Assembly (NCBI GenBank): GCA_947497475.1
Contig: CANMGS010000001.1
Location: 434,001-498,000, forward strand
Direction: 5' to 3'
Source: an uncultured Amylibacter sp.
GTDB lineage: Bacteria > Pseudomonadota > Alphaproteobacteria > Rhodobacterales > Rhodobacteraceae
DNA: 64,000 bases
Below the pieces are notes generated by a model. The model was not told the DNA's origin. It searched no databases and was given only the letters and a program-made list of their open reading frames with translations. Positions 43,522-51,722 of the stretch are shown here, piece by piece. Each line of letters opens with the position of its first letter. Within the stretch, counting starts at the first letter, position 1. The translations under genes and the position numbers were made by a program.

Positions 43522-45443
43522 GGCGGCCTGAGAGAGACAAAAAACCATCAAAGAGGATGTCCCGCCGTGCTTTCATACTTATGGGACTACAGGTTGTGTT
43601 TATGGGTGTTCTTGCCCTGCGTATGCGCCAACTTGGTGTGAAACAATCCGAACAATTTCGACTATTGGCAGAAGAGAACCGTATCAATTTACAATTGGTG
43701 CCACCGACACGCGGATTAATCTACGATCGTAGAGGCACAGCTATTGCTATTAATACACCAGTTTACCGCATTCAAATGGTACGCGAACAAGCCACAAACC
43801 CCAAAGAGGTTTTGCGCAAATTATCAGAAATTGTTCCAATCTCTGATAATGATATTAGCGATATATTAGAAAATATGTCTAAACGCAGACCGTGGGTTCC
43901 TGTAACCGTGACAGAAGATATTACATGGGAACATGTTGCCAGTGTTGCTGCAAACGCACCTTCCTTGCCTGGTGTTACCCCTATTGTTGGGTCTTACCGT
44001 CAATATCCAGCCCCACACGAATATTGCCATATAATAGGATATGTTGGCCCCGTAAGCGATTATGATCTGAGTAAGACCGAAGATGATGATCCACTTCTGC
44101 GCATCCCTCGCTTCCAAATCGGGAAAAACGGCATTGAAACTCGTGTAGACAAAGCCCTGCGTGGCAAAGCTGAGATTAAACGCGTTGAAGTCAACTCTCG
44201 TGGGCGGATTATGCGAGAGATTGACAGCAAAGCTGGTGAAGCAGGGCAAAACTTGCAATTAACAATCGACAGCGCAATTCAAAGAACCGCACTTGAACGC
44301 ATTGGCGCGCAGAGTGCTGCCGCCGTTGTTATGGATGTACGCAACGGTGATATTTTAGCTTTGGCTTCTGCGCCAACGTTTGATGCGAATAAGTTTGTAA
44401 CAGGTATATCCGTTCCTGATTGGAAGGCATTAAACGAAAACAAGTTTCGTCCTTTGGCAAATAAAACAGTTTCGGGGACATACCCACCTGGTTCAACCTA
44501 TAAAATGATTGTTGCGTTAGCAGCACTTGAAGCGGGTGTCGTCAAAACAGACGAACAAATACGCTGTCTTGGTCACGTCGAAGTGTACGGACGCAGATTC
44601 CATTGCTGGAAACGCGGCGGCCATGGCCGTGTTGATCTAGTACGGTCATTGCGCGAGTCTTGTGATGTATATTTCTATGACATTGCAGAACGCGTTGGCA
44701 TCGAGAAGATTTCTGAAATGGCGCGGCGCTTAGGTTTAGGCACACGTCATGATTTACCGCTACCTGCCATTCGCGAAGGTCTAGCACCGACAAAAGCTTG
44801 GAAACAATCCGTTAAGGGTAAAGATTGGGTCGTCGGCGACACATTGAATGCAGGTATTGGCCAAGGCTTTACATTGGCGTCTCCTTTACAGCTAGCCATC
44901 ATGACAGCACGGCTGGGTTCTGGTACAAATATTCAACCTAGATTGATCAACACCATTGGTGATGATCTTGTGCCGATTAAGGGAACGGATGCGATTGATA
45001 TCAACCCAGAACACCTAGAATTAGTACGCCGCGGAATGTTTGAAGTTGTTAATGGTGCACGTGGTACAGCACGCGGCTCACGTATTCGGACCAAGGGTAT
45101 GGAAATGGCTGGAAAAACAGGGACCAGTCAAGTGCGTTTCATTACCAAGGCAGAACGTGCACGTGGTGTGATCCGCAATGAGGATTTACCATGGGAACGC
45201 CGCGACCATGCTTTGTTTGTTGGTTATGCACCTTACGACAACCCCAAATATGCAGTATCGGTCATCGTTGAACATGGTGGCGGCGGTTCAAAAGCAGCAG
45301 CACCCATTGCACGCGACATCATGCTCGCCGCTCTCCAACGCGATGATCATGGATATGGGCCTTTGCCATCGCAAAAACGCCGCACAGACGATCCAGATGA
45401 ACAAACACCTATCTTGCAATCCAACCCAAAGGATCGCGCATGA
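43518..45443 (+). CDS. mrdA: Penicillin-binding protein 2 (elongasome transpeptidase)
   Basis: A 641-residue class B PBP that cross-links lateral peptidoglycan. A membrane helix follows the basic start (about residues 15-33). The pedestal domain includes TRGLIYDRRGTAIA. Transpeptidase motifs are SxxK in PPGSTYKM, SxN-type SCDVYFY and KTG in AGKTGTSQV. It is followed by rodA, its glycosyltransferase partner, with a 4-nt overlap. The C-terminal tail after 610 is polar. Confidence 0.95.
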   Translation: MRRPERDKKPSKRMSRRAFILMGLQVVFMGVLALRMRQLGVKQSEQFRLLAEENRINLQLVPPTRGLIYDRRGTAIAINTPVYRIQMVREQATNPKEVLRKLSEIVPISDNDISDILENMSKRRPWVPVTVTEDITWEHVASVAANAPSLPGVTPIVGSYRQYPAPHEYCHIIGYVGPVSDYDLSKTEDDDPLLRIPRFQIGKNGIETRVDKALRGKAEIKRVEVNSRGRIMREIDSKAGEAGQNLQLTIDSAIQRTALERIGAQSAAAVVMDVRNGDILALASAPTFDANKFVTGISVPDWKALNENKFRPLANKTVSGTYPPGSTYKMIVALAALEAGVVKTDEQIRCLGHVEVYGRRFHCWKRGGHGRVDLVRSLRESCDVYFYDIAERVGIEKISEMARRLGLGTRHDLPLPAIREGLAPTKAWKQSVKGKDWVVGDTLNAGIGQGFTLASPLQLAIMTARLGSGTNIQPRLINTIGDDLVPIKGTDAIDINPEHLELVRRGMFEVVNGARGTARGSRIRTKGMEMAGKTGTSQVRFITKAERARGVIRNEDLPWERRDHALFVGYAPYDNPKYAVSVIVEHGGGGSKAAAPIARDIMLAALQRDDHGYGPLPSQKRRTDDPDEQTPILQSNPKDRA

Positions 45444-46579
45444 GCTATTATGATCTGAACAACGATAATTTACCGTCTGGGTTTGGAAAGATATTAGCCT
45501 ACAACTGGGCTTTAACTCTGCTTATCATCGCCGCCTGTTCCGTTGGCTTTTTAATGCTGTTTTCAGTAGCCGACGGAGATATTAACCGATGGGCAAGGCC
45601 GCAGATGGTAAGATTTGCAATGGGTTTAACATTGATGACCATCATGGCCTTCATCCCTATTTCAGCCTATCGAAGCCTATCATTCTTTGCATACCTTTTC
45701 GCATTAGCATTGCTGGTGGTTGTGGAATATTTTGGGGATGTTGGGAAAGGTTCGCAACGTTGGATAGACTTAGGTTTTATGCGGTTACAACCATCTGAGT
45801 TGATGAAAATTACATTGGTTATGGTCTTAGCTTACTATTATTCATGGCTGGACCGTTCCTTGGTTTCAAAACCGCAATGGTTGCTGCCTCCACTTCTGTT
45901 AACATTACTACCAGTGGCATTGGTTTTACGCCAACCTGATCTGGGAACAGCTATGCTTTTATTTGCAGGAGCTGCCGTAATGATGTTCATTGCAGGTGTA
46001 AGCTGGTGGTATTTTGCGACAGGTGGGGCAGCAGCTGCAGGATTGGTTTATGCAGTTCTGATATCAAAGGGGCAATCTTGGCAGATTCTAAAGGATTACC
46101 AATACAAACGTATTGCAACATTTATAGACCCGTCAAACGATCCTTTAGGAGCTGGTTACCATATCACCCAATCAAAAATTGCTCTGGGATCTGGCGGTTT
46201 TTCTGGGCGGGGGTTCATGCAAGGCACACAAAGCCGTTTAAACTTTCTACCTGAAAAACATACCGACTTTATCTTTACAACTTTGGCAGAAGAGTTTGGT
46301 TTTATTGGCGGCATCGCACTGCTTGTCATCTATCTATTGATCGTAATGTTTTGCGTGGCATCAGCCGCTTCAAATGCCAATAGATTTGGAGCGTTAATAA
46401 CCCTTGGCATATCCGCCACTTTCTTTTTCTATTTCGCTGTGAATATGTCCATGGTTATGGGGCTTGCTCCAGTCGTGGGTGTGCCATTACCCCTTGTAAG
46501 CTACGGAGGTTCTGCCATGTTGGTTCTTATGATGGGCTTTGGTTTGGTTCAAAGCGCACATGTTCATAGGCCTCGATAA
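45440..46579 (+). CDS. rodA: Peptidoglycan glycosyltransferase RodA
   Basis: A 379-residue SEDS polymerase with ten helices. Typical words are SQRWIDLGFMRLQPSELMKI (residues 98-117), RQPDLGTAMLLFAGA with the catalytic-type Asp region, FLPEKHTDFIFTTLAEEFGF and GVPLPLVSYGGSAML. It polymerises glycan with PBP2 under MreCD control and closes the shape operon. The VOC gene follows after 21 nt with its own ribosome site. Confidence 0.96.
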   Translation: MSYYDLNNDNLPSGFGKILAYNWALTLLIIAACSVGFLMLFSVADGDINRWARPQMVRFAMGLTLMTIMAFIPISAYRSLSFFAYLFALALLVVVEYFGDVGKGSQRWIDLGFMRLQPSELMKITLVMVLAYYYSWLDRSLVSKPQWLLPPLLLTLLPVALVLRQPDLGTAMLLFAGAAVMMFIAGVSWWYFATGGAAAAGLVYAVLISKGQSWQILKDYQYKRIATFIDPSNDPLGAGYHITQSKIALGSGGFSGRGFMQGTQSRLNFLPEKHTDFIFTTLAEEFGFIGGIALLVIYLLIVMFCVASAASNANRFGALITLGISATFFFYFAVNMSMVMGLAPVVGVPLPLVSYGGSAMLVLMMGFGLVQSAHVHRPR

Positions 46580-46600
46580 AAATTAAGCAGGAGTTTAACC

Positions 46601-47011
46601 ATGTCTGTTTTTCATCTCGCATACCATGTAACCGACTTAGACAAAGCACGTGATTTTTATGGCGGCGTCTTAGGATGTAAAGAAGGACGCAGCACAGATA
46701 CTTGGGTAGACTTTGATTTTTTTGGACATCAAATTTCACTGCACCTGGGCGTACCTTTTGAAACGACCAATACAGGCAAAGTTGGAGATCACATGGTCCC
46801 GATGCCCCATATGGGCATTGTATTAGATAAAACGGATTGGGATAAATTGGCAAACAGATTGCAAAAAACTAATTTAGATTTTGTTCTACCCCCGACAACA
46901 CGTTTTGCAGGGGAACCAGGGGAGCAAAGTACTATGTTCTTTCGCGATCCATCTGGCAATCCAATCGAAGTCAAAGGCTTTGCCAAAACCGAAGGTTTAT
47001 TTGCGCAATGA
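46601..47011 (+). CDS. VOC superfamily protein (glyoxalase/dioxygenase fold)
   Basis: A 136-residue single VOC protein: FHLAYHVTDLDKARDFYGGV (residues 4-23) is the first beta-alpha-beta unit with metal-ligand-type His8, and FFRDPSGNPIEVKGF the last, with Glu127. HQISLHLG in the middle offers another His. It resembles extradiol-dioxygenase-like members of unknown substrate. It lies between rodA and a hydroxyacid dehydrogenase with a 4-nt overlap to the latter. Confidence 0.87.
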   Translation: MSVFHLAYHVTDLDKARDFYGGVLGCKEGRSTDTWVDFDFFGHQISLHLGVPFETTNTGKVGDHMVPMPHMGIVLDKTDWDKLANRLQKTNLDFVLPPTTRFAGEPGEQSTMFFRDPSGNPIEVKGFAKTEGLFAQ

Positions 47012-47943
47012 GCCGCGCCTTATTCACGGCACGCGAAGCACTTTGGCCCATATATAAAGATGCTTTAGAAAATGGCTTTCGTGAAGCTAATTTAGACATA
47101 GAACTTACTCGAGATAGGTCGAACCCCGAGAACATCGATTATATTATTTATGCCCCAACAGGGCCAGTTACAAACTTTAGTCGTTTCACCAATGTCAAAT
47201 TAGTCCAAAGCATATGGGCTGGTGTGGATACAGCGCTGAATAATAGAACCCTCACCCAGACTTTGGCTCGCATGGTTGATCCTGGAATGAGTGCAGGTAT
47301 GTCAGATTATGTATTAGGTCATGTAATGCGACATCATTTGGGAACAGATCGATTTGCAAATGCACAAGCAGGTGAGTGGTTAAACACTGATGTTCCCTGC
47401 CTAGCGAGACAGCGCGCTGTCGGTTTTTTAGGGATAGGTGAACTTGGAATGTATTGCGCACATTCCGTAGCAAAACAGGGTTTTAACGTTATAGGGTGGT
47501 CACGTAATTTAAAAACAGATGACATCATATCATGTTATGCGGGCGACGATGGCCTTAATCATGTTTTAGAACAGTCTGATATTTTGGTTCTTCTCATGCC
47601 AGATACGCCACAAACTCAAAATATCATCAACAAAACAACTATTCGCAAAATGAAATCTGGAGTGTGTATTATCAACCCAGGCCGTGGGACATTGATCAAT
47701 GATACTGATTTGATTGATGCTTTAAATACAGGTCAGGTTGCAGCAGCTACTCTCGATGTATTTCGGACGGAACCGTTGCCAGACACTCATCCTTATTGGG
47801 CGCATCCAAATGTTTTAGTAACACCCCATATCGCATCGGAAACACGTTTAGAAACAGCTATTCCTGTTGTTATTGAAAACTTCAAACGTGGTGAAACCGG
47901 CAAGCCTTTTTTACACCTCGTCAATCGCAACGCAGGATATTAA
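47008..47943 (+). CDS. Glyoxylate/hydroxypyruvate reductase A-type dehydrogenase
   Basis: A 311-residue D-2-hydroxyacid dehydrogenase of the GhrA subgroup. The cofactor loop is VGFLGIGELGMYCAH (about residues 137-151), the catalytic Arg lies in IINPGRGTLINDTDL, Glu in LDVFRTEPLP and His in VTPHIASET. The subgroup reduces glyoxylate and hydroxypyruvate. It overlaps the VOC gene by 4 nt and shares TTAA stop bases with the convergent SseB-like gene. Compared with the enzyme at 27606, it is a distinct paralogue. Confidence 0.87.
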   Translation: MSRALFTAREALWPIYKDALENGFREANLDIELTRDRSNPENIDYIIYAPTGPVTNFSRFTNVKLVQSIWAGVDTALNNRTLTQTLARMVDPGMSAGMSDYVLGHVMRHHLGTDRFANAQAGEWLNTDVPCLARQRAVGFLGIGELGMYCAHSVAKQGFNVIGWSRNLKTDDIISCYAGDDGLNHVLEQSDILVLLMPDTPQTQNIINKTTIRKMKSGVCIINPGRGTLINDTDLIDALNTGQVAAATLDVFRTEPLPDTHPYWAHPNVLVTPHIASETRLETAIPVVIENFKRGETGKPFLHLVNRNAGY

Positions 47944-48722
47944 TGCAGTTTTGGTGGCTTGTCTGGATTTGAACCTGGAGCTTCCATGACTTGTGCTTTG
48001 GGTTCCAACAATTCTGGCAAATCAAAACGCAGTGCAACTTTAGACATAAGGTCATAGATTGGGTCTGTCGTTCGCAAGAACAAAACATCTAATGTTCCCG
48101 CTTCAATACCGCTGAAAGTTAATGCCTCTGCAACTGCAGATGTGATTGCTGGTTGTGCTGCCTCAATCGCTTCCACAAATGCGATCACATGCCCACGTGG
48201 CGCGTCTTCATACTCTACTTCTGCCAAATATGCGGCTTTTGCCAAACCTGCCATGGCAGCCAATTTTGTATCTAGAGAAGTTACTAACACTTCTGGTACG
48301 GACTTTGGCGCATAAATCGCGACAGGCTTTGCTTGCGCTTGTTCCGGTTCAACCGATAATGTTTCTGCTAACCAACCAACGGCCTCGCTTGGTAATAACA
48401 TCGAAGAAGGAGCAACTGACAAATTCACCCCCAAGCCAATGCTCTGACCATTCAACATCTGAGCGATGGAGCGACCGCTTAAGCTAACAAAGGGTGCAGA
48501 TTGTTGAGCAAATTCGACCAACCGTTCCTCACTATCAAATACCAGTGCAAACTGTTGATCCTCGACAGGAAATAACATTGGCTTGGCCATGTCTTCGGTT
48601 GGCTCTTCTTCTAACAATAAAAACAATTCACTGTCCGCGAGACGTTCATAGAACTGTAAACGGAATGCATCTATATCTGAATTTGCTTCCATTTCAGCAT
48701 GTGCAGCATCTAACGGTGTCAT
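47940..48722 (-). CDS. SseB family protein
   Basis: A 260-residue soluble protein. The start is ATG 48722, 2 nt behind the uracil-DNA glycosylase stop; longer in-frame starts lie inside that gene. The N-terminal SseB-like domain shows FYERLADSELFLLLEEEP (residues 24-41), VFDSEERLVEFAQ and LLPSEAVGWLAETL. A C-terminal half (150-250) resembles the second SseB domain. Despite the name, non-secretion members are widespread housekeeping proteins of unknown role. It closes a three-gene minus-strand set with the glycosylase and the dehalogenase-like gene. Confidence 0.82.
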   Translation of the reverse strand: MTPLDAAHAEMEANSDIDAFRLQFYERLADSELFLLLEEEPTEDMAKPMLFPVEDQQFALVFDSEERLVEFAQQSAPFVSLSGRSIAQMLNGQSIGLGVNLSVAPSSMLLPSEAVGWLAETLSVEPEQAQAKPVAIYAPKSVPEVLVTSLDTKLAAMAGLAKAAYLAEVEYEDAPRGHVIAFVEAIEAAQPAITSAVAEALTFSGIEAGTLDVLFLRTTDPIYDLMSKVALRFDLPELLEPKAQVMEAPGSNPDKPPKLH

Positions 48723-48724
48723 TG

Positions 48725-49330
48725 TCACTCTTTCACTAAAGTCGAAACCTGCTTGCGTAATACGGGTAAAAGATCGGCTTCGAACCATGGATTCTTTTTC
48801 AGCCATCCAGTATTGCGCCAAGAAGGGTGTGGCAATGGGAAAATGAACGGCGCATGCGCTTGCCATCCCGCAACACGTTCGGTCACCGTTTGTTTTTTTG
48901 TTTCGGGCAAATGCCATTTTTGCGCATAACCACCTATTAAAAGGATCAACTTTATTTGCGGCATATGGATCATTGCTTCTGCTCGCCATGTTTTCGCACA
49001 TATAGGTGGTGGAGGCAGATCAGCGCCTTTGTCATTATATCCTGGGAAACAAAATGCCATTGGTAGAATTGAAAACTTACTGCGATCGTAAAACGTTTGC
49101 TCGTCAACATCCAACCAGTCCCGCAAACGGTCTCCTGATGGGTCTGTAAAGGGACGCCCGCTTTCATGTACACGCGCGCCTGGCGCTTGGCCTGCGATTA
49201 GAATAGGCGCTGTTTCAGACAGCCATGCAACAGGGCGTGGTTGATGTCTGGTTTCTGTAACAGCAAAACGATCCGCACAAATATCACAGCCTTTGATTGC
49301 AGTGCTTATATGTTTTAGATCTTTATACAT
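48725..49330 (-). CDS. Uracil-DNA glycosylase family protein
   Basis: A 201-residue protein of the UDG superfamily (PF03167). The water-activating motif region is LIAGQAPGARVHESGRPF (44-61) and the minor-groove motif is PLPHPSWRN near residue 170. Cys pairs in GCDICADRF (15-23) recall, but do not complete, the four-Cys iron-sulfur set of family 4. The biological target may be uracil or another deaminated base. It overlaps the dehalogenase stop by one base. Confidence 0.83.
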   Translation of the reverse strand: MYKDLKHISTAIKGCDICADRFAVTETRHQPRPVAWLSETAPILIAGQAPGARVHESGRPFTDPSGDRLRDWLDVDEQTFYDRSKFSILPMAFCFPGYNDKGADLPPPPICAKTWRAEAMIHMPQIKLILLIGGYAQKWHLPETKKQTVTERVAGWQAHAPFIFPLPHPSWRNTGWLKKNPWFEADLLPVLRKQVSTLVKE

Positions 49331-50205
49331 TATCCTAGAAACTCTTTCAGCGCGCGGGCCACTTCATCAGGCTTTTCATCTATAAAAAAATGCCCTCCTT
49401 CAATTGGACAATTATTCATTTGCGCCAATTGATCTTTCCATGTTTGCGGCACATCAAACATTTTTCCCATTGCACCTGTTGCACCATACATCACCAAACT
49501 TGGGCATTGTACCTTGGTCTTATAGTCAGCTCTGTCATGTTCCAAATCAATCGTTGCCGCTGCTCGGTAATCATTACATGCAGCATGTACTGCATCAGTA
49601 TCATGCCATGTTGCACGATACGCGGCAACCTGGCTTGCATCGAAATCAACCAGTGATGCTGCCCCCCACCCCACAAGACACGTTTCGAAAAAATGGTCTG
49701 GGTCACCATTGATCAATGTTTCAGGAAAAGGTGCGGGTTGGATCAAGAAATACCAATGCCAATATGTGCTCGCGCTCAATTGGTTTGTGTTGTCATACAA
49801 ATACAACGTTGGGACAATATCCATAACAGTGAGCGAAAGAACTTTATTTGGGAAATCCTTAGCCATACGATGCGATACACGCCCACCGCGATCATGTCCC
49901 ACCACATGAAACCTATCATATCCTAACGACATCATAAGCTCTGTTTGATCACGAGCCATTTCCCTGAAAGAATAAGGCATGTTATCTGGCCTGTTTGCAG
50001 GTTTCGAGCTATCACCGTATCCCCGCAAATCAGCGCATACAACAGTGTAGTCCTTGCTAAGCAAGGGCGCCACTTTTGCCCATAGTGCTTTGCATTGGGG
50101 AAAACCATGCAGCAATAAAACAGGTGGACCTTTTCCTGCTGTTACGAAACTGATCTCGACGCCATTTACAGATTTGACACCTGATTTAAAAGTTTCGAAC
50201 ATCAT
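49330..50205 (-). CDS. Alpha/beta hydrolase, fluoroacetate (haloacetate) dehalogenase-like
   Basis: A 291-residue hydrolase. Start ATG 50205 has GGGGG about 7 nt upstream. All catalytic parts of bacterial fluoroacetate dehalogenase are visible: nucleophile Asp105 with Arg106/Arg109 in HDRGGRV, acid Asp129 in VMDIVP, base His272 in GGHFF, and the halide pocket His150-Trp151 (YWHWYF) and Tyr213 (NDYRAA). QPAPFPETLINGDPD also fits closely. The reaction would be hydrolysis of haloacetate to glycolate and halide. Natural epoxide hydrolase members share the fold, but an Asp-Trp-Tyr halide set favours dehalogenation. Confidence 0.82.
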   Translation of the reverse strand: MMFETFKSGVKSVNGVEISFVTAGKGPPVLLLHGFPQCKALWAKVAPLLSKDYTVVCADLRGYGDSSKPANRPDNMPYSFREMARDQTELMMSLGYDRFHVVGHDRGGRVSHRMAKDFPNKVLSLTVMDIVPTLYLYDNTNQLSASTYWHWYFLIQPAPFPETLINGDPDHFFETCLVGWGAASLVDFDASQVAAYRATWHDTDAVHAACNDYRAAATIDLEHDRADYKTKVQCPSLVMYGATGAMGKMFDVPQTWKDQLAQMNNCPIEGGHFFIDEKPDEVARALKEFLG

Positions 50206-50284
50206 AAATACCCCCCATAAGGCCTTAGATATAATAGTGGCCGAATATTCAGAAGATAGAAACACCCAAGCATACATAAAATTC

Positions 50285-50346
50285 ATTTCGATGCTTATCG
50301 AAATAAAAAGCTTGCCTTATTTCGATATTTCTACAATTATCGAAAT
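50285..50346. promoter_or_regulatory. ArsR-type operator: four ATTTCGAT/ATCGAAAT half-sites
   Basis: ATTTCGAT (50285-50292) faces ATCGAAAT (50297-50304) across 4 nt, and a second pair ATTTCGAT (50319-50326) faces ATCGAAAT (50339-50346) across 12 nt. The last half-site abuts the ATG of the ArsR gene. This symmetric 8-mer set is a strong candidate for the repressor's own operator. Confidence 0.75.
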
Positions 50347-50691
50347 ATGAACAGATTCGATGAAACAAAACTCTCCCTAGAACAAGCCGCCAGTGCCTTT
50401 GCCGCATTGGGGTCTGAACAACGCTTAAGCGTTTTACAAACTCTTGTCCGTGCTGGGCCTGACGGTTTGTCGATGGGCGACCTTGGTGAGAAAACAGGGG
50501 TGACAGGGTCAACATTGACCCATCACTTGAAATTTCTAACAGCCGCCGATCTGGTTGTCCAAGCCAAGCAAGGGCGCACAATTATCTGCACATCGGTTGC
50601 ATATGATGTGATTGAAGCCCTTTCAAAATTCCTGCTGCATAATTGTTGTGCTGACAGTAAAAACTCGCATGAAGGACATAACCATGACTGA
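50347..50691 (+). CDS. ArsR family metalloregulator
   Basis: A 114-residue winged-helix repressor: FAALGSEQRLSVLQTLVRAG (residues 19-38), the HTH MGDLGEKTGVTGSTLTHHLKFL and LVVQAKQGRTI. A Cys-Cys pair with His tail (HNCCADSKNSHEGHNHD) could bind metal or arsenic at the C-terminus. Four operator half-sites lie upstream, the last touching the start codon. The permease gene begins within its last codons, so the regulator and transporter are one unit. Confidence 0.92.
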   Translation: MNRFDETKLSLEQAASAFAALGSEQRLSVLQTLVRAGPDGLSMGDLGEKTGVTGSTLTHHLKFLTAADLVVQAKQGRTIICTSVAYDVIEALSKFLLHNCCADSKNSHEGHNHD

Positions 50692-51721
50692 TACGACGTC
50701 GTCGAGTTCCGCTAAAAAACTATCTCTGCGCAACTTAGATGGTGCATGGGTCGCTATTGTGGTCGTAGTACTGGCCGTGGCGATCATTGTACCAAATGAT
50801 CTTGGCTATCTATTAAAATTCACCGTACAGAACATCGCATATACAGGAATATTCATCACTTTCGCAGTTCTGTTAGTTGCCTATCTTCGTGCTTCTGGTG
50901 CAGAAGCACTTGTCGCGTCCGCATTTCAAGGCAACCAGCTTAGAATGGTTATATTAGCTTCTATGGTTGGTGGGTTGCTTCCATTTTGCTCATGCGAAGT
51001 CATTCCTTTTGTGGCTGCTTTGCTGGCATTGGGAACCCCTCTTTCTGCTGTTATGGCATTCTGGCTTGCTTCGCCTATCATGGATCCTCCGATGTTTATG
51101 ATCACTTCAGGTACTTTAGGCGTCGATTTCGCCATTGGTAAAACAATTGCTGCTGTCAGTATTGGCATGATGGGCGGCTTTGGTGTGATGTTGTTTAATA
51201 CATCGCCTATTTTTACAAACCCATTAAAGGAAAACGCACCCTCAACATGCAACAGCTGCTGTGGCTCTGACCCGCTTTCTGGAAAACCAGTCTGGAAATT
51301 TTGGACAGAATCCGACCGTGTGAATACATTCAAAGATGTTGCGATTGAGAATGCATTATTCCTAATCAAATGGTTAACACTTGCTTATTTATTTGAAGCA
51401 TTAATGCTGCGTTTCGTCCCTGCGGAATGGATTGCAGGCTTTTTAGGCGGCGATGGTTTAGGCACCATTATTCTAGGGGCATTTGTTGGCGCGCCCGCCT
51501 ATTTAAATGGCTATGCCGCAGCGCCACTTGTTCAAGGCTTGATCGAACAAGGTATGTCACAAGGTGCTGCCATGAGCTTTATGATGGCAGGTGGTATCAG
51601 TTGTATCCCAGCGGCAATTGCCGTCTGGGCATTGGTTAAGACACGCGTGTTTATCGCATATCTTACCTTTGGTATCGTTGGCTCAATCATCGCAGGACTT
51701 GCGTGGGCAGCTTATATCTAA
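50684..51721 (+). CDS. Permease of the PF03773 (ArsP/YraQ-like) family
   Basis: A 345-residue membrane protein with about eight to ten helices. Family words are LLPFCSCEVIPFVAALLALG (with CSC) and PIMDPPMFMITSGTLG in the first half, then APAYLNGYAAAPLVQGL and GGISCIPAAIAV in the second. A cytoplasmic or loop motif CNSCCGSDPLSG holds three cysteines. ArsP members export organoarsenicals, other members have unknown cargo. The ArsR-type regulator and Cys motifs favour a soft-metal or arsenical substrate. The start ATG 50684 overlaps arsR by 8 nt. Confidence 0.88.
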   Translation: MTDTTSSSSAKKLSLRNLDGAWVAIVVVVLAVAIIVPNDLGYLLKFTVQNIAYTGIFITFAVLLVAYLRASGAEALVASAFQGNQLRMVILASMVGGLLPFCSCEVIPFVAALLALGTPLSAVMAFWLASPIMDPPMFMITSGTLGVDFAIGKTIAAVSIGMMGGFGVMLFNTSPIFTNPLKENAPSTCNSCCGSDPLSGKPVWKFWTESDRVNTFKDVAIENALFLIKWLTLAYLFEALMLRFVPAEWIAGFLGGDGLGTIILGAFVGAPAYLNGYAAAPLVQGLIEQGMSQGAAMSFMMAGGISCIPAAIAVWALVKTRVFIAYLTFGIVGSIIAGLAWAAYI

Positions 51722-51722
51722 G

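Noticed and set aside
48723-49001. Long N-terminal extension of the SseB-like protein
   Set aside because: It runs inside the uracil-DNA glycosylase gene in another frame; the SseB domain starts soon after ATG 48722.
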